The notes under the pieces: model-generated
What the model saw: the letters and a program-made list of their open reading frames with translations, nothing else
Databases searched by the model: none
What the model was told of the DNA's origin: nothing
In this document: in pieces, positions 1 through 10,211 of the stretch
Position numbering within the stretch: position 1 is the first letter of the stretch
Layout: each line of letters starts with the position of its first letter
Source: Didymella arachidicola
Taxonomy: Eukaryota; Ascomycota; Dothideomycetes; Pleosporales; Didymellaceae
Length of the DNA: 64,000 nucleotides
Direction of reading: 5' to 3'
Assembly (NCBI GenBank): GCA_016630955.3
Contig: CM049995.1
Coordinates: forward strand, 496,001-560,000
Position numbers and translations under genes: made by a program

Positions 1-1431
1 AGCGCAGCTCCAGGCGCACTGAGGCGTGAGATGGTATCCTGAGCACGTGCTCTTCAGGAGATCATCAGGGGGGTTCTGAATCATTGAAGTGGGCCATCTC
101 CGCCGGCAGGCGACACGACGATGGATCGTGCTGGTGGGAGTGCAATCGAGGCGTGGTTGGTTGTCTACCATAGGATATCCTGCATCCGTAGGCGCTCCAC
201 GGTCTCTGTTCCTGTACTGCCGTTACAAAATGGGAGCATTGTGGCGTCGCTTGGAGTAGTCTGGGTATGGCGCAACGGCCTAGCTGGCCCTCGTCTAGTG
301 CTACCGGTCAGCACCGCGCTGTGCGGCAATGTCAGTGGTAACCTTGGCTTTGTCTGAGTCATGTGCGCAACTTGTAACAGAGCGCTGTCACTGAAATCGC
401 GTTGTTGTTCGCTACGGAAGTCTCGAATGTCAATCGAAATTCGGAAGAACATGCCCAAACTCGACGTCTGCACCCCGCGTGGCTTTACCTGTCAGGGTCT
501 CGAACATGGAATGGGGCCCTACTCTGCATCGCTTGCGGCAAACGGTGTGCTGCCCCGCGAGCTGGACATGCAGTCAGGGTGGGAGACGCGGCACAGACGC
601 CATTTCCAGCTTCCAGGTGCCATTGATCTCTTCCGATCGAGATCTTCAATCGTCCTGCATTGCTTGCTTGCAAGCAGGATGCCGCAAGACGGGGGTTGTT
701 TTTGCGAGACCATGTCGACGTGGAATTGTGCTGAAGGAGGCCCTGGAAGCAGTTGCGGTCAATAATGGCGGAAGGGTGCATGCACGGCAGAGCTGCGGCC
801 AGGGCTGTTGTAACGTGCAACTAGCCTGAAACGGCATGTTCAGGATAGGTGCTTGAGCACGCGATACAATACAAGCCCAGCACAAGACGTGAGATGGGGG
901 ACACGAAGTCATAGTGACTTCTGTAAACAGAATACAGCGACGTTGCGAGCATTTCGCGTACAGTGCAACCTCGCTGTACATCATAGTAGCATGCTACTAA
1001 GCACAAGGAGGGCTCCGCCGAAGGAGCGGTCGCCCGCACTGCGCATCGAGATTCGGCGGTGTCCAGTTGGATCATGGGAGGCAGTTGTCAAGACACATTC
1101 GCGATGTTTGTTCGTGGGAGCCTGAGGATATTTGAGGCGGCGTCGGTCTCGCGTTCGAGGAAGTCGCGATGAGCGCGAGACCGAAGGTGCGGCCGCCAGG
1201 TTAGCGCAAGGCGGGTGGCTCAAAAGACATTCGTCACCCTCGATGCCTACCTCAACACACGCAAGCACGCCTGCCTTATGTTGGCGGCCTGGGACTTACT
1301 GATGCTGTCGAGTGTATACTCGTTGCTATATATACGATCTCACCATGCTGACAGTTGTGCTAACGCAGCTTAGCCGAACGTTTCGCGCAACAGCACCTCC
1401 ACGAACCACCGCCCACTGAGGGACAATCGCG
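1..1431. other. Intergenic region, no supported gene
   Basis: Only short, overlapping, low-quality open frames occur on both strands, and none shows a recognisable motif or a plausible splice chain. A TATATATA stretch at about 1326-1333 lies roughly 100 bp before the ATG of the next gene and may be its core promoter. Confidence 0.6.
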
Positions 1432-2064
1432 ATGACCGTCACCGAGATCGCCCTCCTCCATCTCTCGAAAGGCGTGACAGCCAGCGATGCAGAGGTCCGC
1501 TCGAAGCTAGCGCACGCTAGAACTGTCATGCAGGAGTACACTGGCCGGACCTTCTATTACCTTCAACAAATCGAGGACCCGAGTTACATCTACATTATCG
1601 GGGAATGGGAGTCTCTCGACCAACACATGAACAATTTCATCCCAAGTGCGGATAACCAAGCGCTGCTTGAAGATGTCCAGGATTTGCTCAACGTGGAGTG
1701 GCTACTACACATTGACGCAGCTCACGCAGACCTGCCATTACCTGTCTCTGCAGAAGACCATGCGAAGGCTTCGGTCTATGGCCTTGTCAGACACTACGTA
1801 GGTGACGGGCACAAGGCGCAGTTCCAGGCAACGTATGAGAATGAGAAGCGCCACCTTCAAGCCTTCGTGACCGAGGGCACCATAGGAGGGGGCTGGCGCG
1901 TTGACAAGGAGGGCGATAAGGATGAATGGGTACTGCTGACACCCTGGACGAGCGTTGAGCAACACTACGCATTTGCTGAGACGGATGGATTTGTGGAATA
2001 TGGCAAGATTCGAGAGCATATTGAGGGTGCGGAGATCAAGCATGCTCGAATTCTAGAATTCTAG
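1432..2064 (+). CDS. Protein with two ABM-like dimeric alpha/beta-barrel domains
   Basis: Intronless 210-aa protein. Two halves look like copies of one fold: residues about 1-95 and 115-205 each run beta-strand, helix, strand and end in a W-x(4-5)-H signature (GEWESLDQHM and LTPWTSVEQHY). That pattern is typical of antibiotic-biosynthesis-monooxygenase / Dabb-type dimeric alpha/beta barrels, so the protein may form a complete barrel within one chain. Such proteins act as cofactor-free oxygenases or stress-induced small-molecule-binding proteins; no substrate can be named here. There is no signal peptide or membrane segment, so it is probably cytosolic. The start is the first ATG, about 100 bp after a TATA-like stretch. 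It lies 390 bp before a decayed P450, with no evidence that the two were functionally linked. The coding call is fairly firm; the family call is by eye. Confidence 0.7.
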   Translation: MTVTEIALLHLSKGVTASDAEVRSKLAHARTVMQEYTGRTFYYLQQIEDPSYIYIIGEWESLDQHMNNFIPSADNQALLEDVQDLLNVEWLLHIDAAHADLPLPVSAEDHAKASVYGLVRHYVGDGHKAQFQATYENEKRHLQAFVTEGTIGGGWRVDKEGDKDEWVLLTPWTSVEQHYAFAETDGFVEYGKIREHIEGAEIKHARILEF

Positions 2065-2455
2065 CAATTCCAGGTTGCATGACCTCTTGCTTAGCTCTTC
2101 GCTGCCCTCAGAGCCCATCTCGAGTGGCTGCACTCTTGGCGTCGTTGAAAGACACGCCGTTCTAACGTAGACAGCCCAAAGATCAAGCATTTCTGCTATA
2201 GGGTGCTGCCTTCTTACCATCGTGCACCGGTTCACACCTAGATTTGCAAAAGTGGGATGCACTTGCTGATAAGCATGAGCTTCGCGGGGAGATAATACCC
2301 GGACCAGCAGGACCCCTCATGTATATGCACGATAGCACCACTCAGGTTTGCGGTGATATTCCTAATTTTTTTCCATATTCCCTTACCAACGACCAATTCC
2401 AGCCATCGTCATAAATCTGGTACATCTGATCGGTCACTTCGGTCGCCAATACACA
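2065..2455. other. Short intergenic region
   Basis: Nothing coding is supported. It separates the ABM-like gene from the start of the P450 relic and presumably held that gene's promoter. Confidence 0.5.
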
Positions 2456-4178
2456 ATGTTTGACAAGTCGGGTTTCTGGGACTTCGTTCAGGAAGCGCCC
2501 CTGGGCTTTGGGACGCTCTTGTTTTTAGCAGCAGCAGTGCTTTGGATGTTCTGTAAGGTACGTGTGGACCCGACTTTGACGACTCGCGAGCTAAGCATGA
2601 TTCCGCACAGCTGCTGTCTCGGACTGATATTCCCTGTATTCGTGGCATACCCGAGATCCCTGGGGCGCTTCCTATTACTGGCCATTTGACTCGATTGGGG
2701 GATGACCACGCTTCTACGTGTGAGAGATGGTGGCGGCAGTACGGCCATTCGGTTTTCCAGATACGACTCGGCAATACTCGCCCAGTCGTGGTCAACTCGT
2801 TTGAGGACTGCAAGAAAATTCTTATCAAGCCGTACACCTTTCATGGGCTCATCTCATCCACCCAAGGCTTCACCATTGGCAGCTCACCATCGGATGAAAG
2901 CTGCCGGAATAAGAGGAAAGCGGCGTCTACGACTTTGCGCAAGGCAATGATGAAGAATTACCACGACGTGTTCGCTCGGGAGTCATATTGCATTGTACGA
3001 GACTTATTCCGCGATACCACTGATGGGGCTGTGGAAGTCAGCTTTCGACCCTACATCTAGCGCTATGCGCTCAACACGACGCTCCACCCTGCTACGGAAT
3101 TAGAATGGACGAAGTGACGATTTTCTACGCGAGATGTTACACGTGGGCTCCGCAATTTCACTCCTTCGCTCGGCGTCTGAGAGCTATCAAGACTAGTTAC
3201 GTCCCCATCCTGTGGTACCTGCCTAACAACGAGAAGAACGCTCGCTCGAAAGTGCTTCGTGAAAGGCGAGACAAGTATCTGAACGAACTACTTGACAAAG
3301 TGCGTGCGATGATCAAGGAGGGAACCGAGAAGCCTTCATCAGTGCAGCGATACCAAAGGACGAAGAAACTCGTCTTACTGGCGTTGAAGTGAGCTCCATT
3401 TGTCTCTCCCTAGTATCTGGAGGGTTCGAGACGATACCCGGGATGTTGGTATCCTGCATGGGGTCGCTCTGTTCGCCAGAAAGAATCAAGTACCAGGATC
3501 GTACATATGAGATCAAAAAGCTTCACTCCAACATTGCCACTGCATGGACAGACAGCTTCGATAATGAAGATGTTCCATATCTAAACGCAATAGTCAAAGA
3601 AGCCAGACGGTACCACACTGTGAGCAATATGAGTCGTCCCCGGAAGACCAACAGCGATGTGCGCTGGGACAACGCCATCATTCCCCCCCGAAAAAGATAC
3701 AATAGTGTTGGTTGACGCACAGGCTGGCAATCACGGTATCTATCACATTGTTCGTTATGACTGTAACCGTCTGACATGAATAGATACCGACTACTGGGGA
3801 CCAGACGCCGGTACGTTCAATCCTGAACGCTAGCTCGAGGCGCCTCAGATGACTTCTTCGTTGCACGCCGAGAAGACCGCTTCAAATACGCCACATTTGT
3901 GTTTTGGTACTAGTTCGAGGTCATGTCCAGGAGCCACAATCGCCAACAAACTCTTATACTCAGCGCTATTCCGCTTGCTCAGTCTATATAGGACTGATGC
4001 CAGCAAGACCGATCCGCCAAACACGGACTACGTTAACTACAACATGATTAGGAGCGCGCTTGTTGCAATTCCAAGGGACTTCAAGATAAGAGTGTCCCCA
4101 AGGGACGGTGCCGGCGACCTTTTGCGAGAGGTTTTGCAAACTAGTCAGGAGAGGACTAAGGACTTCTACAAGGAGTAG
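2456..4178 (+). pseudogene. Cytochrome P450 relic, CYP504 (phenylacetate 2-hydroxylase)-like
   Basis: P450 landmarks follow in order but in different frames. There is an N-terminal membrane anchor (2456-2557), a plausible intron 2558-2610, and an early ...PEIPGALPITGHL segment. An I-helix-like SGGFET lies near 3420, an ExxR-type KEARRY near 3597, and a heme loop FGTSSRSCPG near 3906-3935. The tail, ending in ...TSQERTKDFYKE, resembles CYP504/phacA enzymes that hydroxylate phenylacetate. Lesions include a stop at 3058 where a Gln is expected before RYALNTT, frame changes near 3088, 3330 and 3681 (a C run), a stop replacing the Trp of the NPERW motif near 3830, and another frame change before the heme loop. 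The heme loop itself has lost the usual second glycine. With at least two nonsense and several frameshift changes, sequencing error alone is unlikely. An exact family assignment needs a search. Confidence 0.75.
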
Positions 4179-4460
4179 ACGAGATTGAACGCCTTTTAAG
4201 GGATTGATGCCAAAATGATTAGTGTTTTGGGGCACGCCGCTGGCGACGAAGATGTGAAGAGCTACTTTCGTTTTTTTTTTGCACGTCACTGTTGTTCAGA
4301 TGACAGATTTAAAGTGCTCGTTATACGTGAAAGCGCGGCTCAGGACCGAAGCAGTGCCTCAAAACGCCATTTCAACAGATGCCTTCTCTGCGTCCCTTCC
4401 GTTTGCACCTTCACTTCACTTTATCGTACTAGCGCCGTCTCGAGCGCAGCCCCACGCCAA
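4179..4460. other. Short intergenic region
   Basis: Spacer between the P450 relic and the promoter of the first secreted-protein gene. It contains a T10 run at about 4271-4280 and no supported gene. Confidence 0.5.
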
Positions 4461-4467
4461 ATATAAA
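4461..4467 (+). promoter_or_regulatory. Probable TATA box for the secreted protein gene at 4513
   Basis: ATATAAAAGG is centred about 48 bp before the ATG at 4513, a plausible core-promoter position for a fungal gene with a short leader. No transcript data are available. Confidence 0.45.
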
Positions 4468-4512
4468 AGGCGACTGACCCCATGTTTGTACATCATACCC
4501 ACCTCCATCAAG

Positions 4513-5756
4513 ATGCGACTCAACCGCCTCCTTGCTCTTGCTGGCGTCGCAGCTATTGCAGCTGCGCGCGCCTTGCCTGCCAACGTCTCAATCTCTGATG
4601 GCATCGTTCAAACCGCCGGCTTTGATCCCAATAGCCTCGCTTCTGACGACTTGTGGGACAAGTACCAGAAGAAGGGCGATCACTTCCAGTGCCTGTTCGT
4701 CGCCGACGACGAAGCTGCCGGTCGACTGACTGGGGACACACGTACGCCGCCATCTGCACAGAGCATCTGGAATGGCAACATGTACGGTAAGTATTAGGAG
4801 CCTTCGTACTCGCGGGGCCTGCTGACAAAGCTCCCAGCGGAGCGAGAGCTCTGGAACTGGCATCAGAACTACTTCGACGAGGACAATTGTAATGCCAAAC
4901 ACCTGCATCTCACGGATGCGTTCGAGGCCATTGGTCTCAGCACTGTGTGCGAAGAAGATGATGGACACAACCAAGGCTGGGCGCTTGGACATTACGATGA
5001 GAACCGAATGGACCCCGATGCCGGTCCATACGATGGCATGCTCGCTGTCATCAGGCAGACCTACCAGGTCGGAACAAAGACTTACAAGGCATGTGTTTAC
5101 GCAACTACTTTATGCGATCACAGTACTGACCTTCACTAAAGTCCACCGGCGGATACTACTCTTTCGTGGTCAACCAGAACGACGGCCTCATTGCCGCTCT
5201 CGACATCTCTAGCCCTCGCAACGCTGTCAAGGATTCCTGGAGGTCCATCGGCGGTACTGCTTCCCCGGAAGATCTCCCAGCGCTTCAGTATGCATCAGAC
5301 TTGATGTGGGGCAAGTGGGTAGAGGGCAATCCCAACGTCAAGAACCTGAAATGGTACATGGCTCATGGTGTCATCAACGTGGACACATCGCTGATTGTCC
5401 CGCGAGCTATGCGTAACAAGCTCGTTACCAATATTTCCCTCTGGCCTGGCACTTTGTTCAACAAGGATAAGGATGTGGCGGAGTTTCAAGCTCTCATTGG
5501 TAAGAGTGACTATCTTTTCTAGACCTGAATCTACCACTGACTCCCTTCAGGCTCACCCATCGGAGGCACGATCGCCATCATGCTTATACAGCACAAGGAA
5601 GAGCTCGGCAACAAGGAAATCTACGAAGTGAATATCGTCACCGACGAGTGGTCCTCGAAGCCTAATCGTCACCCCGAAGTGCACATTTTCTTCCACATCA
5701 GGGATGTTCCTGAGGACAAGGAAGACAACAACCCAACGGATGACGGTGCAAAGTGA
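4513..5756 (+). CDS. Secreted protein of unrecognised family, tandem copy 1
   Basis: Four-exon model: 4513-4786, 4838-5088, 5142-5499 and 5551-5756, giving 362 aa. The N-terminus MRLNRLLALAGVAAIAAARA is a clear signal peptide, so the protein is probably secreted. I do not recognise the family. Visible features are a GDTRTPPSAQSIW segment (about residues 75-90), an acidic middle, and a conserved C-terminal GSPIGGTIAIMLIQHKEELG stretch. The first and last segments also occur in the gene at 6951. The second intron is modelled as GC-AG (5089-5141), because the paralogue splices with GT at the same protein position and the downstream frame STGGYYSFVVNQNDG then continues. Introns 1 and 3 are GT-AG. 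A TATA element precedes it. It could be an effector-like or surface protein, but there is no direct evidence of function. Confidence 0.75.
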
Positions 5757-6950
5757 GAGTCTACGTTGACTTATCACGTCTACGCGCCATTCTGATAGCA
5801 CTGAGCTTTTCTGGAATATGCGGTAGCCAATTGAACTCTGATGGTGTCCTGTTCGTCTTACAAATGGTCGTTATAGGTAGTCCCTGAGACATGATATCTC
5901 ATCGAACAGGAACACAAACTACTAAACTTGTCCCGCAACTCTATCAACATGATATACACTGGAGCCAATCAGACGTCTTGAGGATGACATAGCTGGCTAA
6001 CATTATAGCATCAGAACTTTGATTTCTGGACTGCCGATCCCGTTGATGCTCTGAGAGCCTCCAAATGTGACCAATTCGTTGCACTCCCCTCTATACCCCA
6101 TGTAATAATTCTCTATTACTCTTTGCGTCATACTTGGAGCAATCAAGCTTGATTCTCGCGCGTGAGAGTAAGCTGGGCATGCTGGCGCATTTGTCTTGGC
6201 TAACAGAAGAATGTCAGCAGCTGAAATGTCTGGACACGTACTGACTGCCTTAGTTTGTCTTTGGGCCTGTGACATATGATCGAGGTATCTAGCCACGCAA
6301 TAGCCTGAGCATCATGTCAATAACAGGTCACTTGATGCGCCAGGCGACACATACGCGGATAATGCACCACAGTGATGAATCGTGTGCTTGCAATGAACAA
6401 ATCTCTTTGATTCCACCAGATCATAGTCTTGTTGTACAGTTGGCAGGCATTATAGAGGGAAGAAAAACAACAGGGTCGTGTGCCTGGACTTACAGGGAGT
6501 GAAAGAGTACAATACTTCAGCCTAGGGCAGGATAGAGCAGAAAGGTCACAATGAATGCGGCTGCAATTTCTGAAGAAACACTCTTGGTAGTTAGAGAGTG
6601 GCGGTAGAGTGTAGAAGTACTTGTAGCTGAGATAGGGAAAACCTGTGAGGAGTTTCTGACCCACCTCTGGAATATCAGCTCAGCTAGTCGCTGTTTTCGC
6701 AAACTCTTCGTGCGTACAGGCGGATCGAGATGACTCACTCAACGTCGAAATAGTCCTGCCGAACATCGCTGCCTTGGAAATTCTGAATCCACAATGTCTG
6801 CACCTTCACTTTGACTCTGATTTCTGCGGCTTTCACCTCCAGCCCCAAAGGGAGTCATGGTTATCTTCACCCCGTGTCGCTCAGTAACGACCAACCCAGA
6901 CACTTACATCTTACCCAACCCACCATAGACGCGAGTATAAGTGGCCTGCG
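5757..6950. other. Intergenic region between the two secreted paralogues
   Basis: About 1.2 kb. The frames on both strands are short, lack motifs and do not resemble either neighbour, so I see no third degraded copy here. Confidence 0.5.
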
Positions 6951-8439
6951 ATGCGATCTACATTGCAGGGCACGATCCTCGCGTCCTTCGCAGTTTTCGC
7001 TCTCGGGAGATACCTTCCACCCGGCATCACCGCCGATGTCTCCTTCCGCCAGCTGACAAATGAGTCTCTCACTACGAGTACGGCTTCGTTTTCTTTTGTC
7101 AATCTGCCTGTTTTATCGACTCCGTCATCGGTCTACCTTACTGGTACCCATGAGAAGAGTGTGAGCAATACCGATGGAACAATCACGACCCAAAGTCTCG
7201 GAGATTCTGCAAATGATGTCCTATGGATCAAGCACGTGGACAAAGGCAAGTCGCTCCTGTGCGCCATGTTGGGCACTGATGCAGCGGCGGGCTGGCAACT
7301 ATACGACACTCGAACACCTCCGTCTGCCGCGAGCAAGTGGGTCAACTTCAATGATATGGCTACCTGGTACTGGTTCGAGGGCAAATTTGACCCCGAGATT
7401 TGCGACATGGGCGCGTATTACGGCATGGGGACTACGTTGCAGGCCTTGAAGGTCAACCCAAAGTCCAACAGGTACGGCAACGGTCTGCAGTGCTTCATGA
7501 TTCAGCATCAGAATGAGAACGCAAAGTATCCTGATGGCAAAACCCGCGAGCCACAATACCAGTCTTATACTGTGGACGGGAAGCTGTATCATGTATGTAT
7601 CCAGTTGATAATGCTGATGTACTCGACGTTACTGACGATCATTTCTAGCCAACAAACGCGGCCCATTTCTTTGCCATGGACGTCCGAGCTGGAGGTCAGT
7701 AATTAGCCGCTTCCCTGTTATGTAGGCTGACGTGGATCACAGCGATCGTGGGCGTTGCCTTGATAGGCCCAGATTTCGCATGGAAGCGCATGATGGGGTG
7801 GGACCCCACCGACGACGAGCTTCCCCAACTGCGACAGCTCTCAGATATTTATTGGCTGTATTGGCGATCTCTGAACACTGCTGCCGGAACACGTGTCGAA
7901 AATCTGAAAACTTACATTGTCTACGGTATACACAATGCGGCCACAGTCGAGATCGTTGCACGGGCCTTGAGAAGTCGCGGCAGGAATATTTACGAATCTT
8001 GGCCAGGACAACACTTTGCCTCTGACTCAATTGAGTGTCAGGCTTTGCTTGGTAGGTCGCATTTGCATAAAATGGATCTCGACATCGTTACTTACTCAAC
8101 TTAGGATCGCCCATCGGTGCAACGATAGGATTCCTCCTGATGCAGCATAAGAAAGAGCTTGGTAATAAGTACGTGACCGGCGTACGGGTGTTGCGCAACG
8201 ATCAAGTGGAGTTCGACACAGATGAAGAGGTAGATCTAGTCTTCCATATCGAGGAGGTCCCCCCTGAGAAAGAGACTACAGACGAGCCTATGGATGTTGA
8301 CCCACCACAAAGCGTAGCTGAGAAAAACGCCCCCGTGGTCGCAGACATGATCCCAAGGAGTGCGGTTGGCTTTCCGGTGGGAGGACAAGCAATCGGTCCA
8401 AACAACATCTTGCGGGTTCACAGGGTCGTAGCTCGCTGA
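6951..8439 (+). CDS. Secreted protein of unrecognised family, tandem copy 2
   Basis: Four-exon model: 6951-7592, 7649-7694 (a 46-nt exon), 7743-8051 and 8105-8439, giving 443 aa. All three introns are GT-AG. The N-terminus MRSTLQGTILASFAVFALGR looks like a signal peptide. It shares with the gene at 4513 the YDTRTPPSAASKW segment, the intron placed just before the loop NAAHFFAMDVRAG, a VENLKTYIVYGIHN-like block, and GSPIGATIGFLLMQHKKELG near the C-terminus. The last intron also interrupts the same LIG/LLG-SPIG codon in both. It is about 80 aa longer, with a Ser/Thr-rich N-terminal insert and an acidic/proline tail (PPEKETTDEPMDVDPP). This is clearly an old, diverged tandem duplicate. The function is unknown. 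Confidence 0.75.
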
Positions 8440-8610
8440 GCTCCCCGAAGCATCTTCTACAGGAGAGGTGTTACAGTAAGGCTTGTCCTAACATTTTTGA
8501 TCAGGCCATAGCAGCTTCAGGTTTGAACAACAATGAGGTACGCAGCTGTGGAATAGACATGGAGACAATCGTTAAGGGTTCGGAATATACCTGTATTGAA
8601 TAAGTTGAGC

Positions 8611-9387
8611 TTACTCCACGTGCACAGCTCCTGGAAGTCTGACCATGGAGAAGTGAACATCTTTGCCCTCTCCACCCCATACCGTTCTGTCCCATTCTAA
8701 CGCTCTTCTCACCTCAAACCCTCTCTTTTCATAGATAGGCTTCGCAACTTGTGTAGCGTCCAAGTATGTCACAAGTTGTTCATCATTAGCCTTCTTCAGA
8801 CCCCAATCCAAAAGTATCTTCCCAGCTCCACGGCCTTGATGATCAGGATGTGTAGCTAAGCTGTTCAGCATGAAGAATGGCTTTTCAGTACCCATGATCT
8901 CATCACGTGAAGCGTCGAGCGGGTCAAATAGAGAGGCCAGGGCCTCGAGGCGTAGTTCAGGCGGGAGGAAAGACGGGTAACGTGGACCCAGCGAGTTGTT
9001 AGCTGGTGGCTCACTTTTTGCTGGGACAGAAGCATGCTCGGTGGGTGCTTCTTCTATCGCCTTGACCGAGCTGCGAACCTCTTGTTCTTTGTGCACATCT
9101 CCATTGTCGACGTTTTTCATGCTCCAAACTGCGACAGCGATGGTCCGGCCGCCATTGTCTTCTGGATCGTCCTTGTTTGGTGTCAGGTCTGTGTCGATGA
9201 TCTTCCAGTGCCAGACATTGGCTTTGCCGATCTCGCGTTTGCGATCCTCTGCTACGCCTTGCATAGATGTTTCGCTGATTGGGCCACTGTGAAGTAAGTC
9301 ATGAGTGGGCCCGTAGTATGCAAGTGCACGTGTTCGAATCCAGGACAGCGAGTCCGCAGGACGAAGCGGGTGGAGTTCGAGTGGCAT
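8611..9387 (-). CDS. GNAT-family N-acetyltransferase
   Basis: Intronless 258-aa protein, cytosolic by appearance. Its C-terminal half carries GNAT motif A: a strand (FMLNSLATHP) followed by the acetyl-CoA pyrophosphate loop HQGRGAGKILLDWGLKKA (Q/R-x-x-G-x-G/A). A motif-B-like YEKRGFEV strand follows near residue 215. The N-terminus (LHPLRPADSLSWIRTRALAY) matches the fungal GNAT subfamily with an R-P-A-D start, in which a linker of variable length separates the N-terminal strand from motif A. The linker here, about residues 90-140, is acidic and proline-rich and probably disordered. The substrate cannot be inferred; members acetylate small amines or protein N-termini. The gene converges with the secreted paralogue, the two stops being 171 bp apart. 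Confidence 0.82.
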   Translation of the reverse strand: MPLELHPLRPADSLSWIRTRALAYYGPTHDLLHSGPISETSMQGVAEDRKREIGKANVWHWKIIDTDLTPNKDDPEDNGGRTIAVAVWSMKNVDNGDVHKEQEVRSSVKAIEEAPTEHASVPAKSEPPANNSLGPRYPSFLPPELRLEALASLFDPLDASRDEIMGTEKPFFMLNSLATHPDHQGRGAGKILLDWGLKKANDEQLVTYLDATQVAKPIYEKRGFEVRRALEWDRTVWGGEGKDVHFSMVRLPGAVHVE

Positions 9388-10211
9388 GCTTGTTCAGGAG
9401 TGATTGTTGTTTGATACACAGCATGCTAAAATCCAGCTAAACTTATGTCAATAGCTCAATGGTAATCTTGGATGAGTCACGATCCAACAGGATTAAGGAA
9501 ATGGTTGGTGGTGCTGATAGTGCGCCATTGCGGGCCTCGAATAGGACATAGGACCGGCGTCAAAATCCGACGAAATGATCAGGAGGGCACCGAATATGTA
9601 CAGACTGACAAATCAGCCAAGGCGCATAGCAGCAGATAAGCTTTGTGAGGATCTAGCTTGTTGGGATGTGGATTAGGTGTCAGCACTTGCAGTCACGGAT
9701 TCACACGCGGATGCGCGCCCCACCTTCCCAAAGTGCGTGAAGACTTCCAGGCCTGCCTCGCATGCCTGCTGCCACCTTCATAAACAACAGCTTTGAGTAT
9801 TTCGTACTAAAGGCGAAGTAGCCGGTTTCCGCTACGTTCTCCAGAGATATGAGAGATGACGATGTCACTGACATTCGCGTGACAGCTTTCTAGCTTGCCC
9901 ATCGCCAGCAATTGTGCCAGCAATGGTAACCTTGTGATGGGAAATGATTAGATTGTATTGATCGGTGCTACTCTATCATTTGCTCCAACCGGATCGTTCC
10001 TGAACCGCATCCGCAGACAACGCCGGCTAATCATCGCGTGTTCGACGTGATTCTCAATTCGCTCGAGCTACGATGATTCGATGTTGATTTTCTCATTGTG
10101 AAAAAGACGATATGCTAATAATAGAAGATTCAAGGTACGAAGCGACGAGCTGAGATATCATAGGAAAACAAAGACACCAACCGATTGAGCGCGCAAGGTA
10201 AATCGAGTGCC
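9388..10211. other. Intergenic region, no supported gene
   Basis: No open frame of interest and no RNA gene was recognised. It serves as the promoter side of the GNAT gene and the 3' side of the FAD monooxygenase. Confidence 0.55.

Noticed and set aside
9325..9350. GTTCGAATCC resembling a tRNA T-loop
   Set aside because: It lies inside the GNAT coding sequence and no acceptor stem or anticodon arm can be formed around it.
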